DNA of 35,639 bases. Source: Auxenochlorella pyrenoidosa (taxonomy: Eukaryota; Chlorophyta; Trebouxiophyceae; Chlorellales; Chlorellaceae). The notes below the pieces were generated by a model. The model was not told the origin of the DNA and searched no databases. It saw only the letters and a program-made list of their open reading frames with translations. The position numbers were made by a program, and so were the translations under genes. Of the stretch, positions 35,501 to 35,639 are shown in pieces. The DNA lies in assembly GCA_001430745.1 (NCBI GenBank), contig KQ481955.1, positions 785,700 to 821,338 on the forward strand, written 5' to 3'. Each line of letters starts with the position of its first letter. Position 1 is the first letter of the stretch.

Positions 35501-35639
35501 GTCGCGGCGGCACCAACCAGTCAGGGAAGCAGGCGCTACAGCATGCTGCTGATGCTTCCTCCCCACCCCCCCGTAAGTGCACGGCAAGCAGCAGCAGCGC
35601 TGACCGAGTTGCCTGCACAGTGGCTAGCTCCAACCAAGG
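32544..35639 (-). CDS. Type II (rotenone-insensitive) NAD(P)H dehydrogenase, NDA/NDB-like, 5' end off the window
   Basis: Exons visible: 35378-35454, 35101-35156, 34857-34929, 34500-34622, 34222-34277, 33976-34054, 33728-33805, 33436-33531, 33187-33346, 33015-33055, 32749-32868, 32544-32585; about 332 residues. Single-subunit flavoprotein that passes electrons from NAD(P)H to quinone without pumping protons, in mitochondria or plastids. Motifs: GVEFAGTLSDFLREDLRKKY, VRVTLLNSAQTILNQFD, CVWSAGNAPRPLV, KLAVDPFLRVVGARDVIALG, RLPATAQVAGQQGAYVAHM, KPFQFLNLGMLAYVGDDRAL, KLSGQFAYLVWKSVYITKQV and the C-terminal QVFGRDLSNF. The N-terminal FAD-binding half lies beyond the right edge; 35455-35639 is intron. 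Two introns start with GC (34499 and 34221). The start of exon 33187-33346 is uncertain because several in-phase acceptors exist. No calcium-binding EF-hand is seen where NDB-type enzymes carry one. Confidence 0.9.
34627..34664. repeat. GGT trinucleotide / G-rich tract in an intron
   Basis: ggtggtggt repeats run into gggtggggtgggtgggggg. On the minus strand it is a CCA/C-rich tract immediately upstream of the acceptor of the 34500-34622 exon of the dehydrogenase gene, and it probably serves as its pyrimidine tract. Confidence 0.85.

Overview
The window is nuclear DNA from a GC-rich green alga, most likely a trebouxiophyte of the Chlorella/Micractinium type. The protein families are plant or algal. 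Nearly every gene is cut into many short exons joined by phase-compatible GT-AG introns of about 50-350 bp, and introns carry G/C homopolymers and CAG/GGC runs. All gene models below were built by hand from splice sites, reading phase and family motifs. There was no transcript or database evidence.

Layout. 1-4910 (minus, 3' end off the left edge): large ankyrin-repeat protein. 5613-10607 (plus): complete 14-exon bifunctional aminodeoxychorismate synthase (PabA-PabB fusion), which makes the p-aminobenzoate precursor of folate. 12060-18501 (minus): 13-exon gene whose first ~545 codons are a cobyrinate a,c-diamide synthase (CbiA/CobB family) and whose last ~450 are a BtuF-like cobalamin/Fe-siderophore substrate-binding domain. 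The two halves are joined by a ~380-residue glutamine-rich linker, and an assembly gap (12795-13005) cuts the second half. 19494-20923 (minus): small conserved, probably plastid-targeted protein. 21293-24004 (minus): polytopic transporter resembling bacterial-type nucleotide (TLC/ATP-ADP exchanger-like) MFS proteins. 24384-31446 (minus): 22-exon SMP plus C2 membrane-contact-site protein (extended-synaptotagmin-like). 32544 to right edge (minus, 5' end missing): type II NAD(P)H dehydrogenase of the NDA/NDB kind. A short plus-strand reading frame with one possible membrane helix (31901-32182) is a weak candidate gene.

How the genes relate. There is no operon logic in this genome. Most genes are housekeeping. 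The notable locus is the CbiA-BtuF fusion: corrin-ring amidation chemistry and a corrinoid-binding fold in one spliced eukaryotic gene, in a lineage not known to make B12 de novo. It lies tail-to-tail with a folate-synthesis gene; folate and cobalamin meet biochemically at methionine synthase. A second recurrent feature is use of GC-AG introns, five among about 79 introns modelled.
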